From a virus: a DNA stretch of 54,612 bases. Shown one piece after another: positions 41,807 to 49,853 of the stretch (its first letter is position 1; every line of letters starts with the position of its first letter). Location: the IMG/VR virus record IMGVR_UViG_3300020474_000018, positions 1 to 54,612 of that record; one strand, 5' to 3'. Made by a program: the position numbers and the translations under genes. The notes under the pieces are model-generated. The model made no database searches. It worked only from the letters and a program-made list of their open reading frames with translations, and had not been told where the DNA came from.

Positions 41807-42415
41807 ATGAGTGATAACAAATTACTAGCAGAGAACACAGTTCGACGCTTCATGAAACTAGCAAACGTAGACTCTTTAACTGATACTTTCATTCAGGAGA
41901 CATACGCATCAAAGATGAAAGATGAGAAAGATAAAGAAACACAAAAAGAGGAAGCTGAAAATACTGAAGAGGTTGTGGAAGAATCAGAAGAAGAGATTGA
42001 TATCAACGAAGAAGAGGAACTTGAACTCAATGAAGAAGAGATTGACGAGATGATGGGCTCTTCTTATAAAGACGAAGATGCGGAAATGGAAGATCCCGAA
42101 GGTGAAGGTCTCGAAGGCGAAGAGCCAGGAAAGGCAGACTTAAGCCTATCTGAAGAAGAAGCACAGGTAATCATCGATCTAGGCAAACGCCTCGAAGAAG
42201 CGATGGGTGACGAAATGGTCGCCGGCGACGACATGGGCGAACTAGATCCGGGCGAGGACATGGGCGGAGAAGAAATGGCTGCAGCTGATGAACCCGAAGG
42301 AGAAGAAGAGGATGACGAGCTTGGAATGATGGCAGAAGAAAAAGACGCTATTGTACAAGAGGTTCTGAAAAGAGTAGCAAAGAGGCTCGTATCAGAAAGA
42401 GTCAACCGATCTTAA
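41807..42415 (+). CDS. Very acidic head-scaffold-like protein
   Basis: This 202-aa protein has a long Glu/Asp-rich middle and two short ordered ends: NTVRRFMKLANVDSL (about 10-24) and a basic EVLKRVAKRLVSE at the C-terminus. Such a layout is seen in T4 prohead core proteins (gp67/gp68) and in scaffold proteins of marine T4-like phages. Its leader has an ACTATTTA element (41752-41759). It is followed by a terminator. A prohead-core role is inference. A histone-like or anti-host acidic protein is the alternative. Confidence 0.55.
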   Translation: MSDNKLLAENTVRRFMKLANVDSLTDTFIQETYASKMKDEKDKETQKEEAENTEEVVEESEEEIDINEEEELELNEEEIDEMMGSSYKDEDAEMEDPEGEGLEGEEPGKADLSLSEEEAQVIIDLGKRLEEAMGDEMVAGDDMGELDPGEDMGGEEMAAADEPEGEEEDDELGMMAEEKDAIVQEVLKRVAKRLVSERVNRS

Positions 42416-42444
42416 GATAAAAATTTGTTATCACGTTCTATATG

Positions 42445-42479
42445 AAAACCCCAAGTTTATCAAAAGCTATGGGGTTTTT
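42445..42479 (+). terminator. Rho-independent terminator after the acidic protein gene
   Basis: AAAACCCCA (42445-42453) pairs with TGGGGTTTT (42470-42478) across a 16-base loop, with the T run continuing. A promoter for the next gene begins 4 bases later. Confidence 0.8.
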
Positions 42480-42482
42480 GTT

Positions 42483-42511
42483 TTGACAATCTCTAAAAAA
42501 AGTGTTATTAT
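42483..42511 (+). promoter_or_regulatory. Sigma-70-like promoter before the 42518 membrane gene
   Basis: TTGACA (42483-42488), a 17-base spacer and TATTAT (42506-42511). The ATG at 42518 lies only 6 bases after the -10, so the transcript for this gene would be nearly leaderless unless the true start is further in. Confidence 0.75.
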
Positions 42512-42517
42512 CAAATA

Positions 42518-42925
42518 ATGAGTGATTTAGTATTTTACAGTATAATCATGTTCTGGTCTGGAGTATTCTTAACCAAGGCAGTATTTTATTTTGATATGAA
42601 GCGCAAGAAGCGCCGCTTTTATCTTTTAATGTCTGCAGCAATATTGCAAGTTCTAGACTCAATCTACACTTGTCATATGGCAGTCACTGAATACGCGTCT
42701 ACAGAATTAAAAAACATAGATTCCATAGAAGAAAACGATATTCAAGAATATTTAAGAAAAGAGGGTGACAAAATTTCTATTTTCATGGATCTATATACTC
42801 TGCTCTTTATAAAGGCCACTCCGGAGAGCGGAAGAGAATATATAAACTATAGAACTTGGAAAGAAGCTCACGCTCTAATATTAAAGATGCGCGAGGCTAT
42901 CAATCATGAAAAAAATAAAGGCTAG
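42518..42925 (+). CDS. Small membrane protein, function unknown
   Basis: The 135-aa protein has two likely membrane spans near the N-terminus (VFYSIIMFWSGVFLTKAVFYF and FYLLMSAAILQVLDSIY) joined by a basic MKRKKRR turn, followed by a charged C-terminal part. No lysis or transport motif is recognised. It is the first gene after a promoter and overlaps the next gene by 20 bases. Confidence 0.7.
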   Translation: MSDLVFYSIIMFWSGVFLTKAVFYFDMKRKKRRFYLLMSAAILQVLDSIYTCHMAVTEYASTELKNIDSIEENDIQEYLRKEGDKISIFMDLYTLLFIKATPESGREYINYRTWKEAHALILKMREAINHEKNKG

Positions 42926-43160
42926 TTACTGGAAAGTGAAAGAAGACACTTATAAATTGCAAATACAAACAAAAGAAGAGCAGAAAAACATACAAAAGAT
43001 GCTACCAGGCTGGCAGTGTGTTTCGTTCGGGTACGTACCATCAACAAGCGAAGAAATTTTGGTCTTCGAGAAAAGTTTTAAATCAGAAATAGACTGGACA
43101 AAGTTTCTAAACTCTGATATGATTATAGAGAAAGTAGAAATGAGAGACATAAATGAGTAA
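42906..43160 (+). CDS. Small protein, function unknown
   Basis: The 84-aa protein has a mix of basic and acidic residues with alternating beta and helix (KVKEDTYKLQIQTKEEQKNIQKML, then LVFEKSFKSEIDWTKF). No motif is recognised. It overlaps the membrane protein gene and the ClpP-like gene and so is probably made with them. Confidence 0.65.
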   Translation: MKKIKASYWKVKEDTYKLQIQTKEEQKNIQKMLPGWQCVSFGYVPSTSEEILVFEKSFKSEIDWTKFLNSDMIIEKVEMRDINE

Positions 43161-43842
43161 AAGAATTTCAAATCAACCAAAAAAGAAAAATAAAAAGAAA
43201 AAAGAAATTGATCTCAAAGAAGATGATAAGCAGATTGTGATTGTTAATAACATCCAGGCACCCAGCAACCCAGAGCCAGAACTGCGAACCATCAACTTAT
43301 ATGGGGATATAACTGAGCAGAAAGGAGCTGATGTTGTAGCAGCGCTGTTGTATTTGGAGAACACGTCTCACACTCCAATGTTAGAAGACCCCACAGATCC
43401 AGAATCAATGCCTGTTGTTGTAGCTCGTTCTATAGCAATGATGGTCTCAACCCATGGCGGCGTCGCGTCGGATATGTTTTCAATTTTGGACATTATGGAT
43501 ATGGTCAAAGAGAGAACTTGTGATATAGAGACATTTGGTATTGGCAAGGTGATGTCGGCGGGGGTACCCATCCTCGCAGCCGGCACTAAGGGAAAAAGAA
43601 AGGTCGGACGCAACTGCCGCATAATGCTACACAATGTCATGGCTGGAACAGGAGGTACAATTTTTTCAATGGAGAACGAATTAGAAGAGATCAAATGGGT
43701 ACAGGAGAGGTACATAGAGACGCTGGCCAGCTACACTAAGTTGACACCTTCTAAAATCAAGAAACTCCTAAAGACTCAGAAGGATGTTTACATCTCTGCA
43801 GAGGAAGCAATTAAAATGGGTATTGCTGACGAGATTATCTAA
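43153..43842 (+). CDS. ClpP-type serine protease
   Basis: The 229-aa protein has the ClpP catalytic triad in order: S135 in GKVMSAGVP, H160 in RIMLHNVMAG and D211 in TQKDVYIS, with SAEEAIKMGIADEI after it. An N-terminal Lys-rich tail (PKKKNKKKKEIDLK) is unlike host ClpP. It might degrade host or phage proteins with a host Clp ATPase, or act in head maturation as ClpP-fold prohead proteases do in HK97-like phages. It is followed by the possible head-protein gene at 43863. Confidence 0.85.
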   Translation: MSKRISNQPKKKNKKKKEIDLKEDDKQIVIVNNIQAPSNPEPELRTINLYGDITEQKGADVVAALLYLENTSHTPMLEDPTDPESMPVVVARSIAMMVSTHGGVASDMFSILDIMDMVKERTCDIETFGIGKVMSAGVPILAAGTKGKRKVGRNCRIMLHNVMAGTGGTIFSMENELEEIKWVQERYIETLASYTKLTPSKIKKLLKTQKDVYISAEEAIKMGIADEII

Positions 43843-43862
43843 TTATACAGAGGAGCCTTAAC

Positions 43863-45605
43863 ATGTCGTGGCACGAAGAATTTTTATCAGAGAACAACAA
43901 GAAACCTACGCTATCAACAATGGGAGACCTTTTCAGTCTTATTGAGGAGGTTTTTGAGGCGGAAAAGGGTACCCTATTCGGACAAGCTAAGAGTGAAATT
44001 GAAATCTTAAAAGAACAGTTCCTTAATGAAAGAAAAGATTTAACTCTAACACTTCAAGCAATACCAGAAATAAGCGTAAGCGAACTAGGTTGGACAGACG
44101 TTCAAACTAAGGGTGATAAGAAGGTTTCAGGCCCAGAGAGAGAACAACTTGGCCAGTTTCTCAAGCAAATAGAAGGGCAAGACCTAGCCGCAAAAGTCGC
44201 AAGCCTGGCTCTCTTCTATGAGAATGGCCCTTCGGAAGACTACGATAGGCTACCAGTTGGTCAAAAAATCTCAAAGGTACTATCTTATCTAGTTTTTTTC
44301 AAGGCACTTACAAAGGTTGTATCGAACTTCAATGCTGCATCTGCTGGGTTCAACTTTGAAGCGTTTCTTGCTGTGCTGCTAGATGGCAAACAAGTACCAG
44401 CAAATACAGGGACTATTGCTGACTTTACTACGGGAGACGAGATACCAATCAGTTTGAAACTTTACGCCGAGAAATCAGTGGTTGTTGGTGGTTCTTTCAA
44501 CGACCTCGTGGGCGACTTAGTAAAGCCACAATTCAGCGGCTTTGATGGAATGAGATACGTAGTGTGTATGAAGTCATTCAAATCATCTGAGACGGGAGAG
44601 AAGCAGGGCTCTGGACTCGACATTGAAGGCGACATCAAATTTTTTCAGTTTGATTTCACACTTGATAACATTGCGAATATAATTGCTAGGTCTATGGACA
44701 AGTCAAAGATTTGTATTCAACTTCCGGCCGCCTTCGTTGCGTCTGAGGGTAGAGAAGACGTAGCAAGTACACTTCCAGGTGCTTCAATGCCGTCCGCGCA
44801 GGACCTAGAAGACATGTTTATTGGCTTTTTTAAGCAAGAAATTGTGTCCGCACTGGAAGGCACCGGAATTGAAATCAACGACGGCCAAGTCACTGCATTT
44901 TTAGATGCGCTGAAGTGGTCAAAGAGGGATTCTCTTTTCGCCCCTGTTGGCAAAGGGGATGTGCAAAAGTTTGTTGTCCGAGGTCAATCAGGAATAAAAG
45001 GAAAGACTGGAAACTCAGAGGTGAAAAACATCGTCGATGTCCTTGCACAAGATGGCGTCTTTGACTTAGACCCTGAAAACCCTCGCGGCGCACAAGCAGT
45101 TGTCAAGGTGCTCAAAAAGCAATTTGCCCGGGCAACAGATGCCGCCAATGACAAAGTACGCGCACAGTTCGCAAGTGCAAGAGTAAAGGATGAAAGAAAC
45201 AATATGCTGAAGCAGCCAGACTTTTATGCCTCGCTGGAAGATTCAGTGACCTTTTACAATAAACTCAAAGGTAATCCACAATTGCAAAAGCTCGCTCTTG
45301 AAAATTCAAGAGGGATGCTAGAAACGCACCAGTTTGATGTGAATAGAAAACAAGTGCTTGAGATATCGCAGGACCTGGGTGAAATTAAAATTGGCGCAAG
45401 AGTCGTTCAAGAGATGCTGAACAAGATGTCGCAAGACCTCAATGAAGCTATCTTCGATATTTTTACAAACGTGAAAGTAATACAAGACAGCACCTACGCA
45501 TTCATGGCCGGAGGCTTGAAAGATGACGAAAAGGCTAAGGCCAGTATCAAGGCATCCAACGCGATCGCATACAAGACGGAAGAGCTTCGTCCAGAAAATC
45601 AGTGA
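43863..45605 (+). CDS. Large protein with T4-type capsid-targeting-like N-terminus, possible nuclease fold
   Basis: The 580-aa protein begins MSWHEEFLSEN, close to the T4 capsid-targeting pattern (aromatic-x-x-F-(L/I)-x-E then cut). In the middle, NFEAFLAVLL (E166), IADFTT (D187) and ISLKL (S197-x-K199) resemble a PD-(D/E)xK nuclease core, though the usual E before the K is Ser. The C-terminal 150 residues are helical. It may be an internal head protein delivered with DNA. No function is known to me, and the nuclease reading is weak. Confidence 0.6.
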   Translation: MSWHEEFLSENNKKPTLSTMGDLFSLIEEVFEAEKGTLFGQAKSEIEILKEQFLNERKDLTLTLQAIPEISVSELGWTDVQTKGDKKVSGPEREQLGQFLKQIEGQDLAAKVASLALFYENGPSEDYDRLPVGQKISKVLSYLVFFKALTKVVSNFNAASAGFNFEAFLAVLLDGKQVPANTGTIADFTTGDEIPISLKLYAEKSVVVGGSFNDLVGDLVKPQFSGFDGMRYVVCMKSFKSSETGEKQGSGLDIEGDIKFFQFDFTLDNIANIIARSMDKSKICIQLPAAFVASEGREDVASTLPGASMPSAQDLEDMFIGFFKQEIVSALEGTGIEINDGQVTAFLDALKWSKRDSLFAPVGKGDVQKFVVRGQSGIKGKTGNSEVKNIVDVLAQDGVFDLDPENPRGAQAVVKVLKKQFARATDAANDKVRAQFASARVKDERNNMLKQPDFYASLEDSVTFYNKLKGNPQLQKLALENSRGMLETHQFDVNRKQVLEISQDLGEIKIGARVVQEMLNKMSQDLNEAIFDIFTNVKVIQDSTYAFMAGGLKDDEKAKASIKASNAIAYKTEELRPENQ

Positions 45606-45614
45606 GGTACAAAA

Positions 45615-46163
45615 ATGAATAACATGAAACTAATAATGGAAAACTGGAGACAGTTTAAAGAAACAAAGTCATCTAGACTTGACCCCCCTGCTGATGGAAT
45701 GACTCCGATAGACCCGTCGGCTTACGATGTTCACGCAGGGGGAGAAATCGGGAAGCCTCAGCCAAAAGGTGCACCAATTAAGCAAAGGAGACAAATAAGT
45801 GTCTATCCTAAACCAGGTTCACTCTTTAACACTTCGACCGGAGAAGTTAACCCTGAGGCAGCTGAAGAGTTGATGGACATCATAGATAAAGACAAGGACC
45901 TTATGATGTCTTCGGACGACCCTTACGTTGATGATTGGCTCGAAAGGACACACGCAGCGATTATGGATGCGATTGAAGGCATGCGTGAAAAGGGTCAAGC
46001 AGAACTTGATGAATTGGATGCAACTCTGGATGGTAAATTTCAAGATGCAATCGAAGACATTAGAGCTATTATTGCCGCCCGTGATTCTGATGATACCTTA
46101 GACATGCGTGGCAAAATCCGAGAAGATACTGTACCCGGCTTCGATCCAGAAACATCACAATAA
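45615..46163 (+). CDS. Capsid-targeting-like N-terminus protein, function unknown
   Basis: The 182-aa protein begins MNNMKLIMENWRQFKETK, which shares KLIMExWR(Q/K)F with the start of the minus-strand metalloprotease (50761). The rest is rich in Pro, Asp and Glu, with a coiled, acidic C-terminal half (DELDATLDGKFQDAIEDIRAI). It may be an internal head protein or scaffold part. It lies 9 bases after the 580-aa gene. Confidence 0.6.
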   Translation: MNNMKLIMENWRQFKETKSSRLDPPADGMTPIDPSAYDVHAGGEIGKPQPKGAPIKQRRQISVYPKPGSLFNTSTGEVNPEAAEELMDIIDKDKDLMMSSDDPYVDDWLERTHAAIMDAIEGMREKGQAELDELDATLDGKFQDAIEDIRAIIAARDSDDTLDMRGKIREDTVPGFDPETSQ

Positions 46164-46168
46164 ACTAC

Positions 46169-46196
46169 TTGACATTTTCGTAAAATACGTTATAAT
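46169..46196 (+). promoter_or_regulatory. Sigma-70 promoter for groEL
   Basis: TTGACA (46169-46174), a 16-base spacer and a perfect TATAAT (46191-46196), 26 bases before ATG 46223. This is one of the strongest promoters in the window. Confidence 0.88.
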
Positions 46197-46222
46197 ATAT
46201 ATATTAATGAAAGCGAGGCATA

Positions 46223-47791
46223 ATGACCACACAACTCAGCCATGGACCTGAACTCCGCAACAAGGTTCTCGACGGCGTAAACACTCTTGCGGATTATGTA
46301 GCAACAACTCTTGGACCAAAAGGGCAGAACGTTCTGATTCACCAGAAAGATCGTCGACCCTTTATCACCAAAGATGGTGTTACTGTGGCGTCCAACGTTA
46401 GTTTTGAAGATCCGCATATGAATGCAGGTGCTGAGGTTGTAAAGCAAGTTTCTGCTATGACAAACAGTGAAGCTGGCGATGGCACCACAACCTCGACTGT
46501 CCTAGCAAGAGAAATTCTTATTCAAGCCAATAAACATATATCATCCGGCACCTCTCCCATTGAAATAAAGAGGGGCTTGGATCATTGTTTAGAGGAGGCA
46601 ATTCAGGTAATTGAAGAAATGTCTGAACCTATCTCATCTGCCGATGATGTCAGACATATCGCCACCATATCAGCAAACAATGATGACACAATCGGCAGCC
46701 TTGTAGCCACAGCCGTTGATGAGGTTGGTAAGAATGGTACTGTAACTATCGAAGAGGCTCGTTCCCTTGAGACAACCCTTGATCTTGTTGAGGGTTTTAG
46801 GTTTGATAGTGGCTTTGCGGCGACAGCATTCATAACAGACGAGAGAAGAGGGGTGTGTAGATATGAAAGTCCAATGTTCTTCATTACAGATTCAAAAATA
46901 GAGCAAGTAAATCAGATCCTCCCAGCACTTGAAATAGCAGCTAGAGAAAACAGACCGTTTGTAATTATAGCAGAAGAAGTGGAAGGTCAGGCTTTGGCTG
47001 CACTAATTATGAATACTATGCGCGGATCGATGAAGGTCGCCGCTGTAAAGGCTCCTCGATATGGGGAGGAAAGAAGGGCTATAATGAGCGACCTTGCGGT
47101 CTCAACAGGTGCAAAGTTTTTTCAGCAATCAATGGGTCACAATCTCTCTGATGTGTCATTGACTGATTTTGGAAAGGCTGCTAGTGTGGAGATCACCAAA
47201 AATACGACTACGATCGTTGATGGTGAAGGAGACTATGAACAAGTTGATGAGACTATTGAGAGAATCAAAGTCGAAATACAACAAACTGATGACATCCATG
47301 AAGCGGGACGACTCCAAGATCGTGTTACTCGTCTCTCTTCTGGCGTTGCTATTATCCGTGTTGGTGCTTCATCTGAAGTAGAGCTGATTGAGAAAAAGCA
47401 TCGCATCGAAGATGCTTTGGAAGCAGTTAGGTCAGCCCAGCAAGAAGGAATCGTACCAGGAGGTGGGATGACCCTGCTTCGTGTGTCCAATATGATCAAC
47501 CCAAATTTTGCCTCTGAGGAGCAAGCGACAGCATTTTCCATATTTAAAAGAGCGCTGGAGTCTCCATTCCGTACAATGGCTTCGAATGCAGGCTTAATAC
47601 CAGATGTTGTCATGTTAAAAGTTGAGGAATCAGAAGGCTTTGAGGGCATCAATTTTTCTAATGGCAATAAAGAAAATTTAAAAAAATCTGGCATTCTAGA
47701 CCCTGCGAAAGTTACTCGGTGTGCCCTTAAGAATGCTATATCGGTAGCGGGTACTCTTTTATTGACAAACCATAGTATTGTCCATAAATAG
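46223..47791 (+). CDS. groEL: GroEL-type chaperonin
   Basis: The 522-aa protein has the GroEL layout: a start NKVLDGVNTLADYVATTLGPKG, the ATP site DGTTTSTVLA (GDGTTT..), an apical domain with VEGFRFDSGF and SGVAIIRVG, and an end with ISVAGTLLLT. The usual Gly-Gly-Met tail is absent, and the C-terminus is short. It would form a ring with GroES (30363) to fold capsid or other proteins. It has its own promoter, while groES lies 16 kb away in another operon. The phage copy could also serve host proteins during infection. Confidence 0.95.
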   Translation: MTTQLSHGPELRNKVLDGVNTLADYVATTLGPKGQNVLIHQKDRRPFITKDGVTVASNVSFEDPHMNAGAEVVKQVSAMTNSEAGDGTTTSTVLAREILIQANKHISSGTSPIEIKRGLDHCLEEAIQVIEEMSEPISSADDVRHIATISANNDDTIGSLVATAVDEVGKNGTVTIEEARSLETTLDLVEGFRFDSGFAATAFITDERRGVCRYESPMFFITDSKIEQVNQILPALEIAARENRPFVIIAEEVEGQALAALIMNTMRGSMKVAAVKAPRYGEERRAIMSDLAVSTGAKFFQQSMGHNLSDVSLTDFGKAASVEITKNTTTIVDGEGDYEQVDETIERIKVEIQQTDDIHEAGRLQDRVTRLSSGVAIIRVGASSEVELIEKKHRIEDALEAVRSAQQEGIVPGGGMTLLRVSNMINPNFASEEQATAFSIFKRALESPFRTMASNAGLIPDVVMLKVEESEGFEGINFSNGNKENLKKSGILDPAKVTRCALKNAISVAGTLLLTNHSIVHK

Positions 47792-47822
47792 GTAACTAAT
47801 TATCTTTGTGGAGGGACCAACA

Positions 47823-48092
47823 ATGTCAAACCAACAGGATTACAACTTAGAGTTACAATCAAAACTAGATAAAGTTTGCAACGGCATAGATGTTATGAGC
47901 GACAAGCAAGAACAGATGTCGGAGGATATAGCGAAAATAAAAGAAGCGGTATACAATCCAGACCAAGGATTGTATGCAAGACTTAGAGAGCTAGAATCTT
48001 GGAAGAAAACCTCATCCAGGATGATATGGACCTTGTTTACTACCATGATTGGTTTAATAGGTGCCTTTATATTGAAAAATTTAGGAGTATAA
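47823..48092 (+). CDS. Small coiled protein with C-terminal membrane anchor
   Basis: The start is ATG 47823 behind GGAGGG. The 89-aa protein has a coiled helix (QEQMSEDIAKIKEAVYNP) and one C-terminal membrane span (MIWTLFTTMIGLIGAFIL). This layout is seen in XhlA-type lysis proteins and some spanins, but no lysis cassette is close by. Holin or membrane-anchored accessory roles are guesses. Confidence 0.65.
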   Translation: MSNQQDYNLELQSKLDKVCNGIDVMSDKQEQMSEDIAKIKEAVYNPDQGLYARLRELESWKKTSSRMIWTLFTTMIGLIGAFILKNLGV

Positions 48093-48380
48093 ATGTTAGT
48101 AGAGATTAAAACCCTTCGTATCGAAAACGAGGGGTACAAGAGAAACATTTCTCTAAATAGAATTTACGTAAATGCAAGTAACATAATCTCAATAACAGAT
48201 TATGACGGCGCAACAAGCTTTTTGCTAAGAGAACAATCTAATTTAAGTAGTGAAAGCTTTTCTTTGATAAAGTTGAGTGAAGGCGGAGCAGTCCAGGAAA
48301 TAATCGCCTTTGGCTCAGCAGAGCAAATTTTTAATAAATTAAACAAAGTATCCAACGGAAAGAGATTATTAAATGACTGA
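48093..48380 (+). CDS. Small protein, function unknown
   Basis: The 95-aa protein is predicted beta-rich at the start (IKTLRIENEGYKRNISLNRIYVNASNIISITDY) with a helix at the end. No motif is recognised. It starts directly after the membrane protein stop and overlaps the glutaredoxin gene by 8 bases. Confidence 0.65.
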   Translation: MLVEIKTLRIENEGYKRNISLNRIYVNASNIISITDYDGATSFLLREQSNLSSESFSLIKLSEGGAVQEIIAFGSAEQIFNKLNKVSNGKRLLND

Positions 48381-48615
48381 TAGATATATAATTGTTGGCA
48401 GAGTATCTTGTCCTTTTTGTGTCAAGGCAGTGGATTACTGTAAAGCAAAATCAGCGGAATTTATTTTTCTAGATTATATTGAAAGACCAGATATTCTAGA
48501 TGAGTATAAGCAGTTCCATAATCAATCGACTGTACCAATAATTTTAGCTAACGACATGGACACAGGACATACAGAAAAAATTGGAGGATACTCAGATCTA
48601 CTGGAGCATTTATAG
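48373..48615 (+). CDS. Glutaredoxin
   Basis: The 80-aa protein has the active-site CPFC (C13-C16) after a first beta strand, the cis-Pro TVPIILAND and the GGYSDLLEHL end of glutaredoxin. It can supply electrons to ribonucleotide reductase (27862) and other enzymes. The first base of the next gene's start is shared with its stop. Confidence 0.92.
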   Translation: MTDRYIIVGRVSCPFCVKAVDYCKAKSAEFIFLDYIERPDILDEYKQFHNQSTVPIILANDMDTGHTEKIGGYSDLLEHL

Positions 48616-48953
48616 TGTCAACCAGTACCACAACACCTATTAAGTTAAGCGTGTTAAGGGTCTTGTATAAGGGGTTAGAGCCGGTCAGGGATCGTCTCGA
48701 CAGCATATTAGAAGATTTTTACAAGAAAAATATAATACTTTCTCAGGCAGAACATACCGCGGTCTTGGAGTTCCGTTCTGCAGCATCCACTGTTGAACTG
48801 CTTCTTTTAGACTATTTTGAACAGGCTCAGGACAACAATGTGGATACCCTCTATCTTCCAAATAAAGAGTTTCACTTATTGTTAGATCTCTCTAAGACAG
48901 CAGAGTTAGCCTACCGCGCCCCAATCGCCAACTCTGGACTATGGACCCACTAA
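48615..48953 (+). CDS. Helical protein, function unknown
   Basis: The 112-aa protein starts with GTG on the last base of the glutaredoxin stop (TAGTG). It is helix-rich (VRDRLDSILEDFYKKNIILSQAEHTAVLEFRSAASTVEL in part) with no recognisable motif and no signal. It overlaps the next membrane gene by three bases. Confidence 0.65.
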   Translation: MSTSTTTPIKLSVLRVLYKGLEPVRDRLDSILEDFYKKNIILSQAEHTAVLEFRSAASTVELLLLDYFEQAQDNNVDTLYLPNKEFHLLLDLSKTAELAYRAPIANSGLWTH

Positions 48954-49291
48954 TGAATCTTTATATCGGAATAATATTAGTTTTTATTGGCCAAATAATT
49001 GGCTGGTTTCAATTAAATGCTCAATATACATCTGAGTGGTGGAAGGATAAGCCCATCTGGGCGGCATTTCTGCTTGGTGTGCCCTGTTCTATCGCCTTCT
49101 GGTACTCTTGGAAGTTTATAGTAGATGAGACAGGCTCAGCGTGGACAGCAAGGTTTATCGGCTCTTCAGCGGGTCTTATTATTTTTCCTATATTAACATG
49201 GTTCCTTCTAGGTGAATCCATGTTTACGGCTAAAACAATGATTTGCTTTGGTCTTGCAATTTTAATAATTTTAATTCAACTTTTCTATTGA
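48953..49291 (+). CDS. Small membrane protein with about four spans, function unknown
   Basis: The 112-aa protein (ATG 48953, in TAATG with the stop before it; an earlier in-frame ATG exists at 48941) has about four hydrophobic spans, including YIGIILVFIGQIIGWF, WAAFLLGVPCSIAFWYSW, GLIIFPILTWFLLG and CFGLAILIILIQLF. It resembles small drug/metabolite or unknown phage membrane proteins. No clear motif supports a transport role. Confidence 0.65.
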   Translation: MNLYIGIILVFIGQIIGWFQLNAQYTSEWWKDKPIWAAFLLGVPCSIAFWYSWKFIVDETGSAWTARFIGSSAGLIIFPILTWFLLGESMFTAKTMICFGLAILIILIQLFY

Positions 49292-49315
49292 CATCAAAAA
49301 TATCGTGGTTATATT
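49288..49315 (+). promoter_or_regulatory. Sigma-70-like promoter for hsp20
   Basis: TTGACA (49288-49293), a 16-base spacer and TATATT (49310-49315), overlapping the end of the membrane gene. It gives a leader of about 65 bases before ATG 49387. Confidence 0.75.
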
Positions 49316-49322
49316 GTAAGTG

Positions 49323-49374
49323 TAGCCAAGTCGCCGTAAGGGACTGAGCTATAAAATGTAACTTGCTTAACAAG
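49323..49374 (+). promoter_or_regulatory. Structured leader of hsp20
   Basis: Outer TAGC/GCTA (49323-49326 and 49348-49351) and inner AGTC/GACT (49329-49332 and 49342-49345) can form a hairpin. Further on, CTTG (49362-49365) can pair with CAAG (49371-49374), which reaches into the AAGGAGG site at 49372-49378. A weak RNA thermometer is possible for a heat-shock gene, but the stem over the site has only 4 bp. Confidence 0.3.
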
Positions 49375-49386
49375 GAGGAATATAAA

Positions 49387-49821
49387 ATGAATGCAATTAC
49401 TACATACCGACCTGGTCTACTAGGCCACCAAGTTATCAACGAGGTGTTTGATAATTTTTTCAACGATAGGGATCTGTTCTCTAATGTTCTCAAGCAATCC
49501 ACAAAAGGCTATCCCGTTGCCGACATTTATCGAGACGACGATGGCTCTACAGTGTTGGAGTTTGCCCTAGCGGGGTTCAAGAAGAAAGAACTGTCCGTGG
49601 ACATTCAGCCTGGGAAGAGAACGATCACTATCACTGGCCAAGTTGACGAGAAGAACCCAAAGAGACAAAGGATTGCTCGCAGGAACTTTACAAGAACATT
49701 TGTAAACTATGATGATAATCTTGACTTGGAAGAAGCAGAAGCTCAGTTTGAAAATGGTTTATTGACTGTTAGAGTTCCGCAAAGGCCAGAGGCCCAACCT
49801 TTGACCATTGAAATCAAGTGA
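49387..49821 (+). CDS. Small heat shock protein (Hsp20 family)
   Basis: The start is ATG 49387 behind AAGGAGG. The 144-aa protein has an alpha-crystallin domain (YPVADIYRDDDGSTVLEFALAGF near 42-64, and FENGLLTVRVP near 125-135) with the family GLLTV segment, and a short C-terminal tail. It would hold unfolding proteins for GroEL. Hsp20 is also common in cyanophages. It ends at a terminator shared with the minus-strand gene. Confidence 0.92.
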   Translation: MNAITTYRPGLLGHQVINEVFDNFFNDRDLFSNVLKQSTKGYPVADIYRDDDGSTVLEFALAGFKKKELSVDIQPGKRTITITGQVDEKNPKRQRIARRNFTRTFVNYDDNLDLEEAEAQFENGLLTVRVPQRPEAQPLTIEIK

Positions 49822-49826
49822 TTTGG

Positions 49827-49853
49827 GGGGAGCGAAAGCTCCCCTATTTTTTG
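49827..49853 (+). terminator. Terminator between hsp20 and the minus-strand gene
   Basis: GGGGAGC (49827-49833) and GCTCCCC (49838-49844) close a GAAA loop, followed by a T-rich run (49845-49853). The T run is only on the + side, so it acts mainly for hsp20. The stem covers the stop of the minus-strand gene. Confidence 0.92.

Noticed and set aside
42064-42405. Minus-strand Ser-rich frame opposite the acidic protein gene
   Set aside because: GAA/GAG codons read backwards give Ser/Phe runs. The open frame is a result of codon bias.
47762-47790. TTGACA-N17-TAAATA as a promoter at the end of groEL
   Set aside because: The -10 is poor and the -35 lies in coding sequence. It may be chance, so it is not listed as a feature.
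49316-49386. tRNA-like or small RNA gene before hsp20
   Set aside because: A hairpin is present, but there is no cloverleaf, acceptor stem pairing or CCA end, so a leader structure is the simpler reading.
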